Shown in pieces: positions 21,227 through 33,079 of a stretch of 64,000 nt of DNA; position 1 is the stretch's first letter, and each line of letters starts with the position of its first letter. The translations under genes were made by a program, and so were the position numbers. This DNA is from Cystobasidiopsis lactophilus (lineage: Eukaryota; Basidiomycota; Agaricostilbomycetes; Agaricostilbales; Chionosphaeraceae). The notes beneath the pieces were generated by a model. The model was given only the letters and a program-made list of their open reading frames with translations. It was not told the origin of the DNA and did no database searches. The DNA lies in assembly GCA_001599975.1 (NCBI GenBank), contig BCIO01000001.1, positions 5,143,631 through 5,207,630 on the forward strand, in the 5' to 3' direction.

Positions 21227-24200
21227 ATGACCGACACGTCTCCGCGCTTTCCCCTCTTCAATTCGAAACGCTTTGGCAAGCCGGCGACCCGGCTCTTGAA
21301 GGCTGGCGCCTCGAGCAGGCCGCCGACCAGATTGGGTGGACACCATCGGCGGACCTCGTCTCAGACGTCCCTGCCTGGTGGCCCGCCGCCCAATGTAAAG
21401 ATCAGCTTGCCGACCAAGACGGCGACCGAGAGGCAGATACTCGCGCTTTGCGAGGAGCTCTTTGCAGCCGTAGGTCCTCGCACCTGTTAAAAGGGCACAG
21501 ACCTTTGCCCGCTTCAGCTTCGCTGACAGTCCCGCCGCAGCTGCCTCATCGTTCTGGCAAAGCCTTGGATCCAGTAAGATCTCCTTGCACGAGCAAAAGC
21601 ACGCCGGAACTGATCGGCGGCCTGAACAGGACTTGTTCGACAAGCCGCTCTGCACAACTCTGGTCTCGCTCGCCGCCTCGCAATTTGCGTTCACCCTCTC
21701 CTGCATCCTGCTTGAGCTCGAGTTCCTTCATCGCTCTCGGGAGTCAAATGATGTCCTTGCATACACAGCAAAGTCGGAAGCTTTCATCTTGAACCTTGTC
21801 CTCGCTTCCTTCAAGAGATATGACAGCACTCACGCGACACTGTCGGACGGACCGGCTTTCAAAGTGCTGGATGCTTCTGTGGCCCGCAAGTGCTTAGAAT
21901 GCGTCATCAACATCTTGGGCCGAGAGGAGGACGCTGTTTTGGAGCACCTTGGCTCCCATCCGCTGATGAGCAGGGCCCAATCGCAAGGCAGCTCATCTTC
22001 CTTGCCCTCGGTTGCATCTCTTTCTTTCAGCAAGGACGACGTGAACTCGCCCGGGGCTTTCGCCAGCTCCAAAGGCTCATCTGGACGCTCTCAGTCCGCG
22101 CTCGCCCAAATCTGCAATCATCTTTGCCAGTCGAATTGGCCGCTGGTCTTCAACAGGCTTCGAAATCGCCTCTCGTATTTCACTACAGAAGAGAGCCCGG
22201 ATGTCTCGGAAGGCTGCAGCCTTCTGGAGTGGTGCTCGTTTGACAGCCCGCGCCTGTTGACGCTCATTGCCGAAATCAACTCCACGCTCCCTCAAATGAA
22301 GCGCCCCGCCCAGTCAGCTGTTTGTGTCTCGCTCAAAATCGCCATCTGGAACTCGCTCCAAGCCTTCCCCTCTCACTACCAGTCCCAGTTTCAGACCGCG
22401 TCCGAATCAACCAACGCCTCCACCGCCAGCCTGCTGTTTGATACAGTGCTCAACGTTGCTGATGCCAAGAAAAAGCTGCAGTACACTTGGCAGTGGCCGG
22501 TGCTGGCTGCGCTTCTGCTACTTTGCCCCGTGGAAGTCCTCAAGCTGGCCAAAGGTTCCGGGTCAAAAGAGTCGTCGGTGCAAAAGAAGGGACAATTTTT
22601 AGAGACGCTCCGGAAGTCGTTCAAGAGCGGCAAAGCAATCGCAGGAACGGCCGCCCAATGTCTGGCCGATCTGGTCAAGGCCGCCAATCTGCTGACGGAG
22701 CAGAGTGTCCCCGATTTGTACCTCTTGGCCAGGGACAACTGGGCTTTGCTGAAGGCCGCCTGTTTAGACGACTCGGCGGCCTCCTTCAACCCCGAGTGGC
22801 AAGTAACTGGCGACCTTCAATCGGACATTTTCGTTCTGGCACTTCAACGAGAGCCGGCCTCTCTGACCCGCTTCATCAAGCGAAGGCTTCAAAAGCCGAT
22901 CGGCCTTACGGACGCCGTTGCGTTAATCAAGCTCGACGGCCACGTCAACGATGCCAGGGACGCAGAGTTTTCTGACGTCTATGGCGATGCGCTCCGGCAG
23001 GTTTTTGATGTAAGGATTCGGCTTAAATCACCCGCCTCGAGCGTACTCATTCTCTAGAACAGCAGCAGCTGGCGAAAATTCGGGCTGAAGGACACCAGTC
23101 TCCTGCGCATCAATCGCCCGCCCGCCTGCAGCAAGATGTGTTCAGTGCCGGCTCCCTCTCCGTATCTTGCGACATTGTGCTCCAAGTCCTGACCGTCTGG
23201 TCACAGAACCCCGGTATTGCCTGTCGCCTTTCAGCTCGAGAGCCCCTCACGCAACCACTGGCGGAGTTGGCCAGATCCGCCAATGACAATCTGGCTCTGG
23301 CGGCTCTGACCTGCCTGGCCGCTGTTTTTACCCACCAAGCAAAGCATACAAGCTCCCCGAGCTCCCGAGAATTGGCTGGAGCGTCCGATGTCTTGATGAC
23401 GTTGGCATACGCAGCGCTGAGCGAAGGAAGCGACCCCCAACCCCTTCGCCGTTTGTTTCAAGCCTGGAACGCTTATGCGCCAATTCTCGAAGAGAATTCG
23501 GAAAGGGTGGTGGACTCTTTGCAAGCCCGAATGGCTTCGGCAATCTGTTTGGAGGCTGTCTTCTTCCTTGGTCTCACAGCAAGCGATCCGAACGACAGGA
23601 CGACTGCTCTACAATCTCTGCAGACTCTCAGCACCATCCTTCGGCGAATGTACCACGACAGCGAGTTCGGCTTCGCGTTGTCATCCGACATCGACGCATG
23701 GGACTCGCCGGACTCTGTGTTCGGTGCATTGGCCGAAATCAAGCCAACCCCGGCGCTCTACTGCGTGATTTGGGAAGAAGGATGGCGGCGCCTGCAGGTG
23801 GTCCTTCAAGCGATGAGCGAAGGCCCACAGCACGCAACGCCTTCGCAGCTTCCCGACGACGCTTCCGCCCTGATCGCTTTGCTCCTCACGACCTCTGCAG
23901 GTTACTGCAGCTCGACAGCCCAGTCTGCCGACCTCAGAGTCACCTTACCTGCTGGTGCCTTGCCCGACCACCTGCTCGTGAGCAACCTCAAGGGCGGCGT
24001 GGTTGCCGATTTTTTGCAACAGTTGCTTCAGCTGCTCCGGTGGTCCGATACACAAGAAGGGATGACATCTGTCGCATCAATCATTGCCAGCAAATGCCCC
24101 TCCGGGTTGTTTGGCGTCTTGGTGGCACAGGTGGACGCTGCGCTCCAGCAGGCGGTCAAGTCTCACTTTCCGGCTACCGCCAGTCAAGCTCTGTGTCAAC

Positions 24201-27200
24201 AAGTCATCTATATTCTAGATGAGCTGACGATATCCCTGGCCAGTGAAGTTGTGCAAGGCAGCGCCGAAGGGCTTCGATCAATCGTTCAAGTCGCCGGGCC
24301 AGCGCTCTCGCAGAAGTTCGACTCGGAGCGGCCCAAAGCCCCCCAGGCGTTCGCAAGTTTGACTTCGAGGCTAGCGACGATTGCCACTTTCGACTCGACA
24401 CAAGCCACCAATACGCTGAAGAGGTGGACGCTTCTCAGCCTTGACTCCAATTCGACGGAGCTGGCGACGAGCCTTGTCAGCGCTTTAATCACGCTCCTCG
24501 ACAAGCACTCGTGGCCGATGGGTCGGCGAACTATCCTCACGACTCAATGTCTAATTTTCCAAGACGCCCTCTTTCAGCATGTCCTCGCTAGCGAAGCGTC
24601 CCCTACAGCCAGCGTCTCTGACTTGGAAGACGTGTCGATCAAGTGCTGCGCCAAGCTGATGCAGCTCAACGAGTCCTTCGCGCGGCGCTGCCTACGCCCC
24701 CATCTTTCGCCCGACATGCGGGAAGCGTATGAGCGCGCGCTGGCCATTGCTGTGCCTAAGAATGCTTTCGCAGGCTTGGTCCGGCAGCCTGCAAGCAGCT
24801 CCCTAGGCGCTCGAGCAGTCGCATTGCTTGCGCAAGGGGATCTCGAGCTGGCTTTCGCAATTGTCAAGGCTGTGCCAGCCGTCGAAAGCGACCCCATCAT
24901 CGACATTCTTCTCAATGTCCTCAGCAACTCCGGCCACGTTGAGCGCTTCCTGTTTCTGGCCATTGAGCGCGAAGCAGCTGTTACTGGTAGGCACCCCGTT
25001 CGCCATCCATCACCGAGGCGCTTCTCACGTCCTCGCAGAGCAAGAGTCGACTTTCATGCGCGGCAACACGGTCTGCACTAAACTCCTTACCCAATTTGGT
25101 CGAATACAGGGATACTTTTACCTGGTTTGTCCAGCTCTTCCAGCTGCCACCACCGTGACATGCTGACTTGATCTTATAGCGCGGAATGCTTCGAAGCCTC
25201 CTGAACAACCTCTTTCAGAACGCCCATTTGCTTTCTGACGACTCGAGCGCGACATACTCGGCTCCAAATGGTGCGAGCAACGGCAAGGGCATCATCCGTG
25301 TGGTCGAATCGCTGTCACAAGGCTTCCTTGAAATGGTGGCCGGAACGTGAGTACTTGTCCTTCATAGCGCTGGCGGCGATTTTGATCTGGTTGAACAGTG
25401 TTCGGAGAGTCCCGGCTGCCATTCAGCGTCTGTGCAGCCACATCTACTTGGTCTGCAGGCGGCGCTTTTCGGATGCCAACCCCCTTCAGGCCGTCGGAGG
25501 CTTCCTGCTTCTCCGGCTTCTTAACCCAGCTATTGTCTCACCCGAGAGGTTCGTTCGTTCTAATCGCCCATTCGTGCCCGACGAGTGAACCGTGATGGAC
25601 AGCATCGATTTGGATCTACCACCCTCGTCACAGATTGAGATCCGGCGTGCACTCGTTTCCGTTTCGAAGGTGCTGCAAACCCTATCGAACAACATCAAGG
25701 TTGGCTCCGGTCATGTTTCGAGAGGTCGGACTCCAAATTGAAACCATCTTTCAGGCCGACGCAAGCCACCACCCTGACATGAACGACGTCTTCGCCAAAA
25801 ACCTGCAGACCATGACGAGATTTCTAGAGGATGTCTCTAGCGACGACTTTGCAGCCGGTCTGCTTCCCAGCCCCCACGTCGTGCCAAACCCTTTGGACGA
25901 GGCCGAAGAGCACTCCTTGTTTCTTTGGTTGGTCGACCAGAGCGATCGCCTTCTTCAGTCTCTTTCAGAAGCCAGTGAAACCTCAAGCGCTGCCAAAATG
26001 ATTTTGTGAGGAGGATCGCTGCCCGCTGGTCCGACCGATCTGACGCTCCAGGCAGGCCCAAGTTCAAAGTGCTCATATCGTCCAGTGCCTTGATCGAGTC
26101 TGGTCTCGCAGTTGACCTGGCCGCGTTGTCGGCCGCGACCAATTCACCACCGTCTGCCAAGCCCTCCCCTGTCGGCTTCGAAGGGGGCATATCTGCGTCG
26201 GACGGCCTTCCAGTGGCTGTGATCTCGCTCCGCCTGTTGGACTCCGTCCAAGATGATCTTCAGGGTAGGCGTCGGGACTGACCGGTTGGGTGCTGGAGCT
26301 GATGGCATTGTCGAAGGCTTGCTGGATGCGGCTTGCAGCTTTCTCACGCATTACAGCACGCCCATCCACCTGCTGTTGGATGCCACTGGCTTTGCGTTTG
26401 GGAACCAACTACACTCTGAGACTCTTCACCACTGCCACCAGCTGTTCGGAGACCGTATCGTCCAAATCAAGGAGATCTTCGTCTTTAATCCATCGACACC
26501 CTTTCAACGTTATTCTCGCCATCTGACCAAGAAGTTTCCAGGTGCACCATTGACCTTGAGCACAGAGCTGCCACCAGAGTTTACGAAGAAAACAAAACTC
26601 AAATTCGACCCCGAGACCGAGGCAGTCTTGCAAGAGGCTCGTTCGACATACAGCGATATCACAGCTCTCAGAGGCTATGCGCTTCCATCGGCCGTGTCCC
26701 TTCACCTGGGCCAAAGGACGCTACTCGTCAAGTCGGTGCGTCAGCGCCCGGTCCGTAGCATGATTTCAGTAGCTCACGCGCCGGAGAACGCCAGACCAAG
26801 AAGAAGGACTTCGGAATGGGCAAATTGGCGCACACCGTCGATGTCATTCGCCTCACCGATGTCGCCCTTGTTCAAACGGTGGCCCTGGGCGCAGATTTCC
26901 AAATCGTCGCACTCTCGCTGCGCTCCCCTCAAAGGGTCCTCATCTTCGCCGAGCAGTTCTCTCCAAGCACAAGTCAAAATTTGGCCACCGCGCTAGGACT
27001 CGCTACTGGAAAACTGTCCCTGTCGGCGTCGCTGAATCATTCGAACGACCCAGGCGCAGCGAATCCTACGTGGGCGCGCACGCTGGCCATCTTATCAAAC
27101 GACACCGTCTCGCCCAACAGCTACCTTCGTGCCACTGCTGTCAACTTTTTGCGCCAACTCGTGCTCACCGACAAGAACGGCTTCATGCAAGTGGACGAAG

Positions 27201-29386
27201 TGATCGGCGAGGTAGCCCACCTCTTCGCCTCGGTGGCGATCAGCGTGGTGCAAGAGATGGCGCAGCTGCCCTCAATATCGGTTCAAGCCGTCCAACCATG
27301 GATTCGGGTACTGGCCACCGTTGACCACCGCCAAGGGCGCAAAGATGCGGTTCAAGCGGTCTGCGACCTGTTAAAGAACCAGTTCATGGCGCCTCGGGGA
27401 CCTTCGTCGCCTAGCTTGACCAGACTGGCGCCTGTGCTGGCCAAGTTGGACAATCTAGCTTCCGAGTTGCTGGACGGGGTCCTTGACCTTGCAAACGCCA
27501 CGAACGCCGACTTTCGAAGCCTCATGTTCCAGCTCACGCCGGCTTTCTCTACTCTTTCGTATCACTCCTTGGTACTTTTCAAGCTGCGTCAGGTGTGTAG
27601 CTCCCAAACCTTGCAAATCAAACTGACAGCTTGGTGGCGCTGCGGTCCAGCTCCTCTACCAATGCGACAAGATGGATTTGTTCTCTAGCAGCGAATGGCC
27701 GCGCATCGACGCTCTCCTCTTCATTCTAAGATCTATCGGGCACCACCTCGAGCCGCTGGCGAAGCAAGTGGCTTTGCCCGAAAGCATCCACATCTGTGCG
27801 CTTTTGCTCAACAGCGGCAGTCGGGAAACGGCGCAGTCCGTTTGTGCGATACTGAACGACACATTCGCCGCATGGCAAAGCGAGTCCATGGGCACCGGCT
27901 TGGTCAACTTTGAGCGACCAGACCTAGCCAAAGCGATGGCCAACCTCATGCAGACGACCATGAAATCCATCGCTTCCGCGTCTCTCGGTGAGCGAGAGAC
28001 ACGCGCACCCTCTTGCATTGCTGAGGCTTTCTCTTGCAGAAGCGGACACCAAAAACGCTTGGCGAGCTCGGCTCGCGAGCTTGGTGGCATCGACTTGCTT
28101 TCAATTTCACCGAACCTGCCAGCCTCGGTCCTTGTTAATGCTACCGCATGTCGTTGACGGACCCATGGAAGACGAATTTCTTTTTCAGGTCAGCGGTGGC
28201 GCCCGCCGCGGCATCGGACGTGACCAGGCGACTGACAGGGTAGACAGATCCTGGTCGCTGTCCACAGCTCTTTCACCATTCTTAGCGACAGCGAGTGGGA
28301 CGAAGATCTCATCATGGCCTTGCTGGATACTTTGACCCAGGTAGGCGTTCTTCCTTGCAGCGCTCCTGTTGAAAGGCCGACCTCGCTTTCCAGCTGGTCC
28401 CTCGGGTGTCGCTGTCGTCGTCTTATCTGGTCACTATGCCCTTAATGGGAATAGCCATGCTCCAATCTGGGCTCTTGGGCCTGACGGGACCTTTGCTCGG
28501 GCTCCTGAGCGCATGTTTCGTCCGCCTAAGGAAGTCGGAAGTCGGCACCAGCCTAGAAAGCATCCTCTCCACCTTGGCTCTGGCCGAAGCAAAGATCATG
28601 CCATCGTCGCCTAGCCTTGTCAACCTCAATAGTGCGAGCGGCATTACTGGCTTCCCCGCCCACCCGGCTTTTGCAATAACGGCCCTCCTGGGGCCGGCGC
28701 TGACCAATCCTACGGTACAAGCGCAAGCTGTCACCTTACTTCAAGGGCTGCTTGAAGCTGCCAAGCCCGACCACCAGCAGGGCAGCCTGTCGCCCAGCTC
28801 TGTGCCCCTCTTTATCGCCTTGATGTCGACCTATTCCGAGTCAATCGAAGCTCAGCTCCGGCTCGCAGGCCTCGAACAAGGTGATGAAGACCTGTTGGAC
28901 TGTTTGGGCCTCGCATCACCACAGGACAGCCCCGGCCGAATGATGGCGGCCGCCATACTGACGTCTTTCCTCACCGCCAAAAGCAAGATCCCTCTATCGA
29001 CCCAAGCCCGCATCAACCTGCTTACCCTGGTAGACGCTATTTGCTCCAGTGACAATGTGTGCACAGCGTGCTTGTAAGGCAACTCTTCCTTCTTGCTCTT
29101 CTACCCAGCTGACCGCGGTAAATCTGCCAGTGCCGACCGCTTGCAACCGGCATTGCGCCATGGCCTTTTGCAGTCTAATTCCCAAATCTCCGCCCTCTGC
29201 CAGCGCATTTCAGAACGTATTTGTCTGGCCCCTCCTCTTCCACCCAACAGCGACAAGACCTTCTTCGAGCGTGTGGGGGTCCCTGCGCTTTTGTACAGCG
29301 CTCACAAGCAGAGCCTGTCCGAACAGGCTCTCCGTTCGACGTATGCGTGGTCTGTAGACAGCTTGGGCGAGCTGTTGTTAGCTTGA
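21227..29386 (+). CDS. Neurofibromin / Ira-type Ras GTPase-activating protein
   Basis: Sixteen exons from 21227 to 29386 sum to 7404 nt and close exactly in phase, giving 2467 residues, close to family length. Exons: 21227-21469, 21501-23009, 23063-24986, 25039-25124, 25180-25346, 25399-25548, 25603-25699, 25755-26005, 26056-26264, 26299-26735, 26795-27592, 27630-27987, 28040-28188, 28248-28340, 28394-29048, 29109-29386. The RasGAP domain spans roughly residues 1220-1440: arginine finger in STFMRGNTVCTKLL, and the invariant block LLRLLNPAIVSPE. A Sec14-like lipid-binding region follows (IHLLLDATGFAFGNQ, IFVFNPSTPFQRYSRHL), then a PH-like segment (ALVQTVALGADFQIVAL) and long helical repeats. 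It should speed GTP hydrolysis by Ras and so damp cAMP/MAPK signalling. The first intron is only 31 nt. The last donor (gtgaca at 29049) is weak but is the one that fits the phase. Confidence 0.92.
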
Positions 29387-29490
29387 TACTCTCGCACTTT
29401 GATATCCCGCTGCACTCTTTTATGCTATACCTCTGCTCTCGCAATTGTAATAATACCGTTCGATCCCATCCATCGTTACATAGCCCCCAA

Positions 29491-31023
29491 TCAATATGGA
29501 TACGTCGATGGCAACTCTCCCTCTGCCGGAACCATCCCACCCGCAATTTGCTCAGCATTGTGCCTATCAAGGTAAGGCAGCAGCGTGTCCTGCCATAGTG
29601 CGGATCCATAGTGTCTAGATGAAGTCGCTTTGAGATCACATAGTAGCAAGATCAAAGACGCTACTCACTCTTGGAAGTCAGCCGACCAAGATCTGACATT
29701 TGAAGCCAGCCGTCCAGGGAAACCAGGCTCCTTGACGAGCTCCTTCATTGGCTCCAAGAAAGCGTGAATGGTGAAGATGACGGCTCCGCTTCTCGGCAGA
29801 CGAATGAGGGTGTTGCGTTCCTGCCGCAGCTGCATGCTCTCCGGGTCCGACACGGGCTCCTGCTCCTTGAAATCTTTCGCTGCCTGCGAGCCAGCTTTAG
29901 GAGCCCGGATCGTGAAGTCGTAGTCCTCTTCTGGCCCAAAAAGCGGTTCTGACCAGGCTGTGATGCGCTCGCTTTCAGAATGCGCTCGCTGATCAAAGGA
30001 AAGGTCAACCAACGGAGGTAATCATCAAGCGCCATCGAGAAGTTGTTGCGTGTTACAGGTTTGCCTGGTACTAGTCGAGCAAAGTATCGATCCATTGACT
30101 TTTCCAGGTCTTGCTGATATCGCGGAACTGCGGGCGCGTGAGTCCTGAGTCTTTTCCAAAATGTAGAAAGTGCGAGCACACCGTGACCTGAGGTGTGGAT
30201 CTCGGAGAGCCACATGCCCATCTTGTCCTTCAAGCGCCACGAGCCCACAGTCATCATGACGCCGGCCAGCAGTTTGCACTTGCCGTTCGGCTGCTCCAGC
30301 AGCAGCGCAAACTCGTCCTGGCACAGGTAGCTGGCTATCCTTATTGGGTCGGGCACCTTGAGCTCGATGGTCTCCTTCAGCGGCAAGATGGTGACCGAGT
30401 CGATATCGCCCAGGCCGTGCCACCCCAATGCATTGTCCTTCGCCCGCTTCACGCTGTACACCTTGGGGTACCGCCGGACCAGGAACTCGGCGACGTATTG
30501 GACCAGCTCGCTGACGGCTTCCTCGGTGCCCGGGGTGGCGATGGCCAGCTGGTCGCCCCGCTCCTTTAGGCGGTTGGCCTTCATCGAGTGGTAGGAGAAG
30601 AAGTTGCGGTCCAAGATGAGCCACTCGTTGGGGTCCATGTTGCGGATTCCCATCGTCTGAACGGTGTGGCCTGCTCCGCTTTCTGTGAGGATGGTTGATT
30701 GGGTGGCGGGAGAAGAACGCACGGTAGCGAAAGGCTCTATAGGGCACAGGGCGAATGTCAGCTAGGTCTTGCTCTACCGGCGTGATTTCCGGCCAGTCAA
30801 ACTGCACGGGCGGCCATTCTGGTGGAAAGCCTCAGTCGTCGGAAATGTGAAAAGGCAAAACAAGCGGCCCACCTCCTGGTTTTCGCTCCGACGAGGTGGT
30901 AGCTTTCGCAAGGACAGGCTTAGATGATGGCTTTTGGGACGTGCGCAGGTGGATGTAATAGACGCAAGCAGCCAGGGCAAGCGCCGTCGCCAGCGAGGCC
31001 AGTGGCAAGTCCAGGAAGTCCAT
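29491..31023 (-). CDS. Membrane-anchored DUF3445 / HODM-like heme protein
   Basis: Six exons (31023-30873, 30818-30723, 30682-30188, 30127-30010, 29971-29669, 29614-29491) close in phase to 428 residues. A single N-terminal helix (LASLATALALAACVYYIHL) anchors it, and the rest is the DUF3445 domain. That family also contains the alpha subunit of heme-dependent oxidative N-demethylase. Matching blocks are MGIRNMDPNEWLILD, DEFALLLEQPNGKCKLLAGV, VPRYQQDLEKSMDRYF, RQERNTLIRLPRSGAVIFTI, and the terminal LWQDTLLPYLDRHNAEQ. The known bacterial member demethylates dimethylamine. The fungal substrate is not established. The membrane side is probably the ER or mitochondrial outer face (inference). It ends 104 bp from the end of the RasGAP gene and shares a divergent promoter with Nse3. 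Confidence 0.85.
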
Positions 31024-31348
31024 TTCCGTCCAACGCTCCCTCGGGATCAACCGAAAACAGTCCTACAGATACTAGCAAGCGACTTTGATGGTGATGGAGC
31101 AGGAACAGAACCTTCAAGAGCGGTGATAGTGCAGCAGGCCGCGAGGCCGCCTGAGCTTCAGCCTTCCGACGATAGGCGCGCAGGGCGGAGGATCACAGGG
31201 GAGGCAGCCAGGGCATCGTCAGTAGTCACCCAAAGGCATTGTAAAGGGCCAAAGGTGAACAAAGGCGGAACCACGCGCAGGGGCAGCTGGAAGACTTCAA
31301 TTTGGCGAAGCGCGTTGTTTCGGTTTGCACCAACCAATATCTCCAGTC

Positions 31349-32758
31349 ATGGTGAGCACCCACGCTGCAACACACGATGAGCAGGCCTGTCTGATGCATC
31401 GCGCGCCACCCGCAGCCGGACAGCGACGAGATGCCAACAGACGGGTCCGAGGAGGAGGAGGAGCGGCGGCCAATGCAGAGGAAGCGCAAGGCTCCGGCCA
31501 AGGGCAAAGGCAAGGGCAAGAAGCGGCAGAACTCGGACGAGGAGCTCCTCTCAGAGGACTCCAGGCCGAGCAACAAGGGCAAAGGCAAGGCGGCAGCTGC
31601 CAGGAAAGCCACTTTGACCGACGATGTGAGTGGCCCGCCCTTTCCCCTTGGGCCCAGTCGCTGACCATAGGGCGCGCGATGTGAGACGCACACAGGAAGT
31701 AATGGCCAAGGGCGCAGAGCTCGTCAGGCTCCTCATCCTCTCCGAGCTCCACCGTAGACCAGTTCCCAAAACCGAAATCAACAAAAAGAGTGGGTCTTGC
31801 CGAGCTGCTTTCTACGTCTTTAGCAGCTGCCTTGACGCTTGTGCCAGTCATGGATGGTAGCGCCAAACAGTCGGACGCCGTCCTGACGTACGCCAGGCTC
31901 CTCGCTAGGAGGGAGCTCGCCATGTCGCTCGTCCAAGTCCGCTCCAAAGGCACCGGCGTCGGCCAGGCCTCCAAAAAGGCGGCGCGCAAGAAGAAGGACA
32001 ATGCCAACGCCGGCGAGGAGGAGGACCACCATATGGACCCGAACGGCAAGAGGCACGACTTTCACCCGGGCAACGCGTTCATGCTCCGCTCCAAGCTGCC
32101 CCTCGACGTGCTTGCCCAGGCCTGCAACGTCGACGAGTGGGAGTATAACGGCACCACCGCCGGCTCCTCCTTGATCGACTGGTCTCACGCCGACCAGGTG
32201 CCGCACATTGGCATCCTGTACATTGTCCTGGCCATCATCATGGTCTCTGGCCGCACCATCGCGGACGACCAGCTCCGCTCCCATCTCAAGAAGGTCGACC
32301 TCATGGCCGGCAGCCTCGTGCCCAACACCGCCGGCACCCCGCCCGCCGCCATCGCCGCGGTCACCACCGTCGACGGCCTGCTCGCCCTCTTCGTCAAGCA
32401 AGGCTACCTCGAAAAGGGCGTCAACAAGAACTACACCGTCTTGCCCGGCAACGAAGCCCATCCGATGCAGCGCGGGCGCAAGAAGGCGCACCAGGCCGAC
32501 CTCGACAACCTCCAGAACCGGCTGGGCGGCTCGGCCGGTGGCGACCCCTCCCAAGCCTGGAGCTGGGGCCCCCGGTCGGACCGCGAGATCGGCGAGACCA
32601 ACGTGGCCCAGTTCGTGTACGAGTTCTGGGGCGAAAAGGTGGCCGAGACCGACTCGGCAGCGGAGAAGAAGAAGAAGCAGGAGACGCACCGCCAGTTCAT
32701 GAAGAACCTGCAGCGCGCCGTCGGCGGCCAGCTCACCAATGCGGTGGCCAAAGAGTGA
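31349..32758 (+). CDS. NSE3: Smc5/6 complex subunit Nse3 (MAGE homology domain)
   Basis: Four exons (31349-31351, 31416-31625, 31696-31789, 31848-32758) close in phase to 405 residues. The start codon stands alone: ATG is followed at once by donor gtgagc, and exon 2 begins PDSDEMPTDG. A Lys/Arg- and acid-rich N-terminus (KRKAPAKGKGKGKK) precedes the MAGE domain. Its helices are visible at VMAKGAELVRLLILSELHRR, WSHADQVPHIGILYIVLAII, and VDGLLALFVKQGYLEKG. Nse3 bridges the Smc5/6 kleisin and the Nse1 RING ligase in DNA repair. The split start means there is no ATG in the first part of the main open frame except the internal MPTDG. Confidence 0.88.
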
Positions 32759-33079
32759 ACTTGTGGGGACGCTGGTGTCGTAGCGCGGGAGGTCCTCTCC
32801 TTTCCCAAACATCTTGTGTGTAAAGCTATCTTTTGAAGGGTTACCGGATGCCTGCTTGCAACCGAAGACACCCCAACTCAGCTGCGGTTTTTCTGCCTTC
32901 GACGATGCGCCTAATATCTTTAAAGATCCTTGATGCGCCGATCGCACTGTATCTCAAGGCATGGAGCCGGGTGGCGACAATGTTTTGAACGCGCAGACCC
33001 TGGGAATCATTGATGCAACATGACGACTACATTCTGAGAGAGTGGAAACGGCTAGTGATGAAGACGATGGTACAAAGTG
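32759..33079. other. Intergenic, convergent 3' ends
   Basis: 321 bp between the ends of NSE3 (+) and the Zn2Cys6/fungal_trans gene (-). I see nothing in it. Confidence 0.5.

Noticed and set aside
31820-32947. 375-codon frame antisense to NSE3
   Set aside because: Shadow frame of a GC-rich coding exon. No family signal, and the plus strand carries the MAGE domain.
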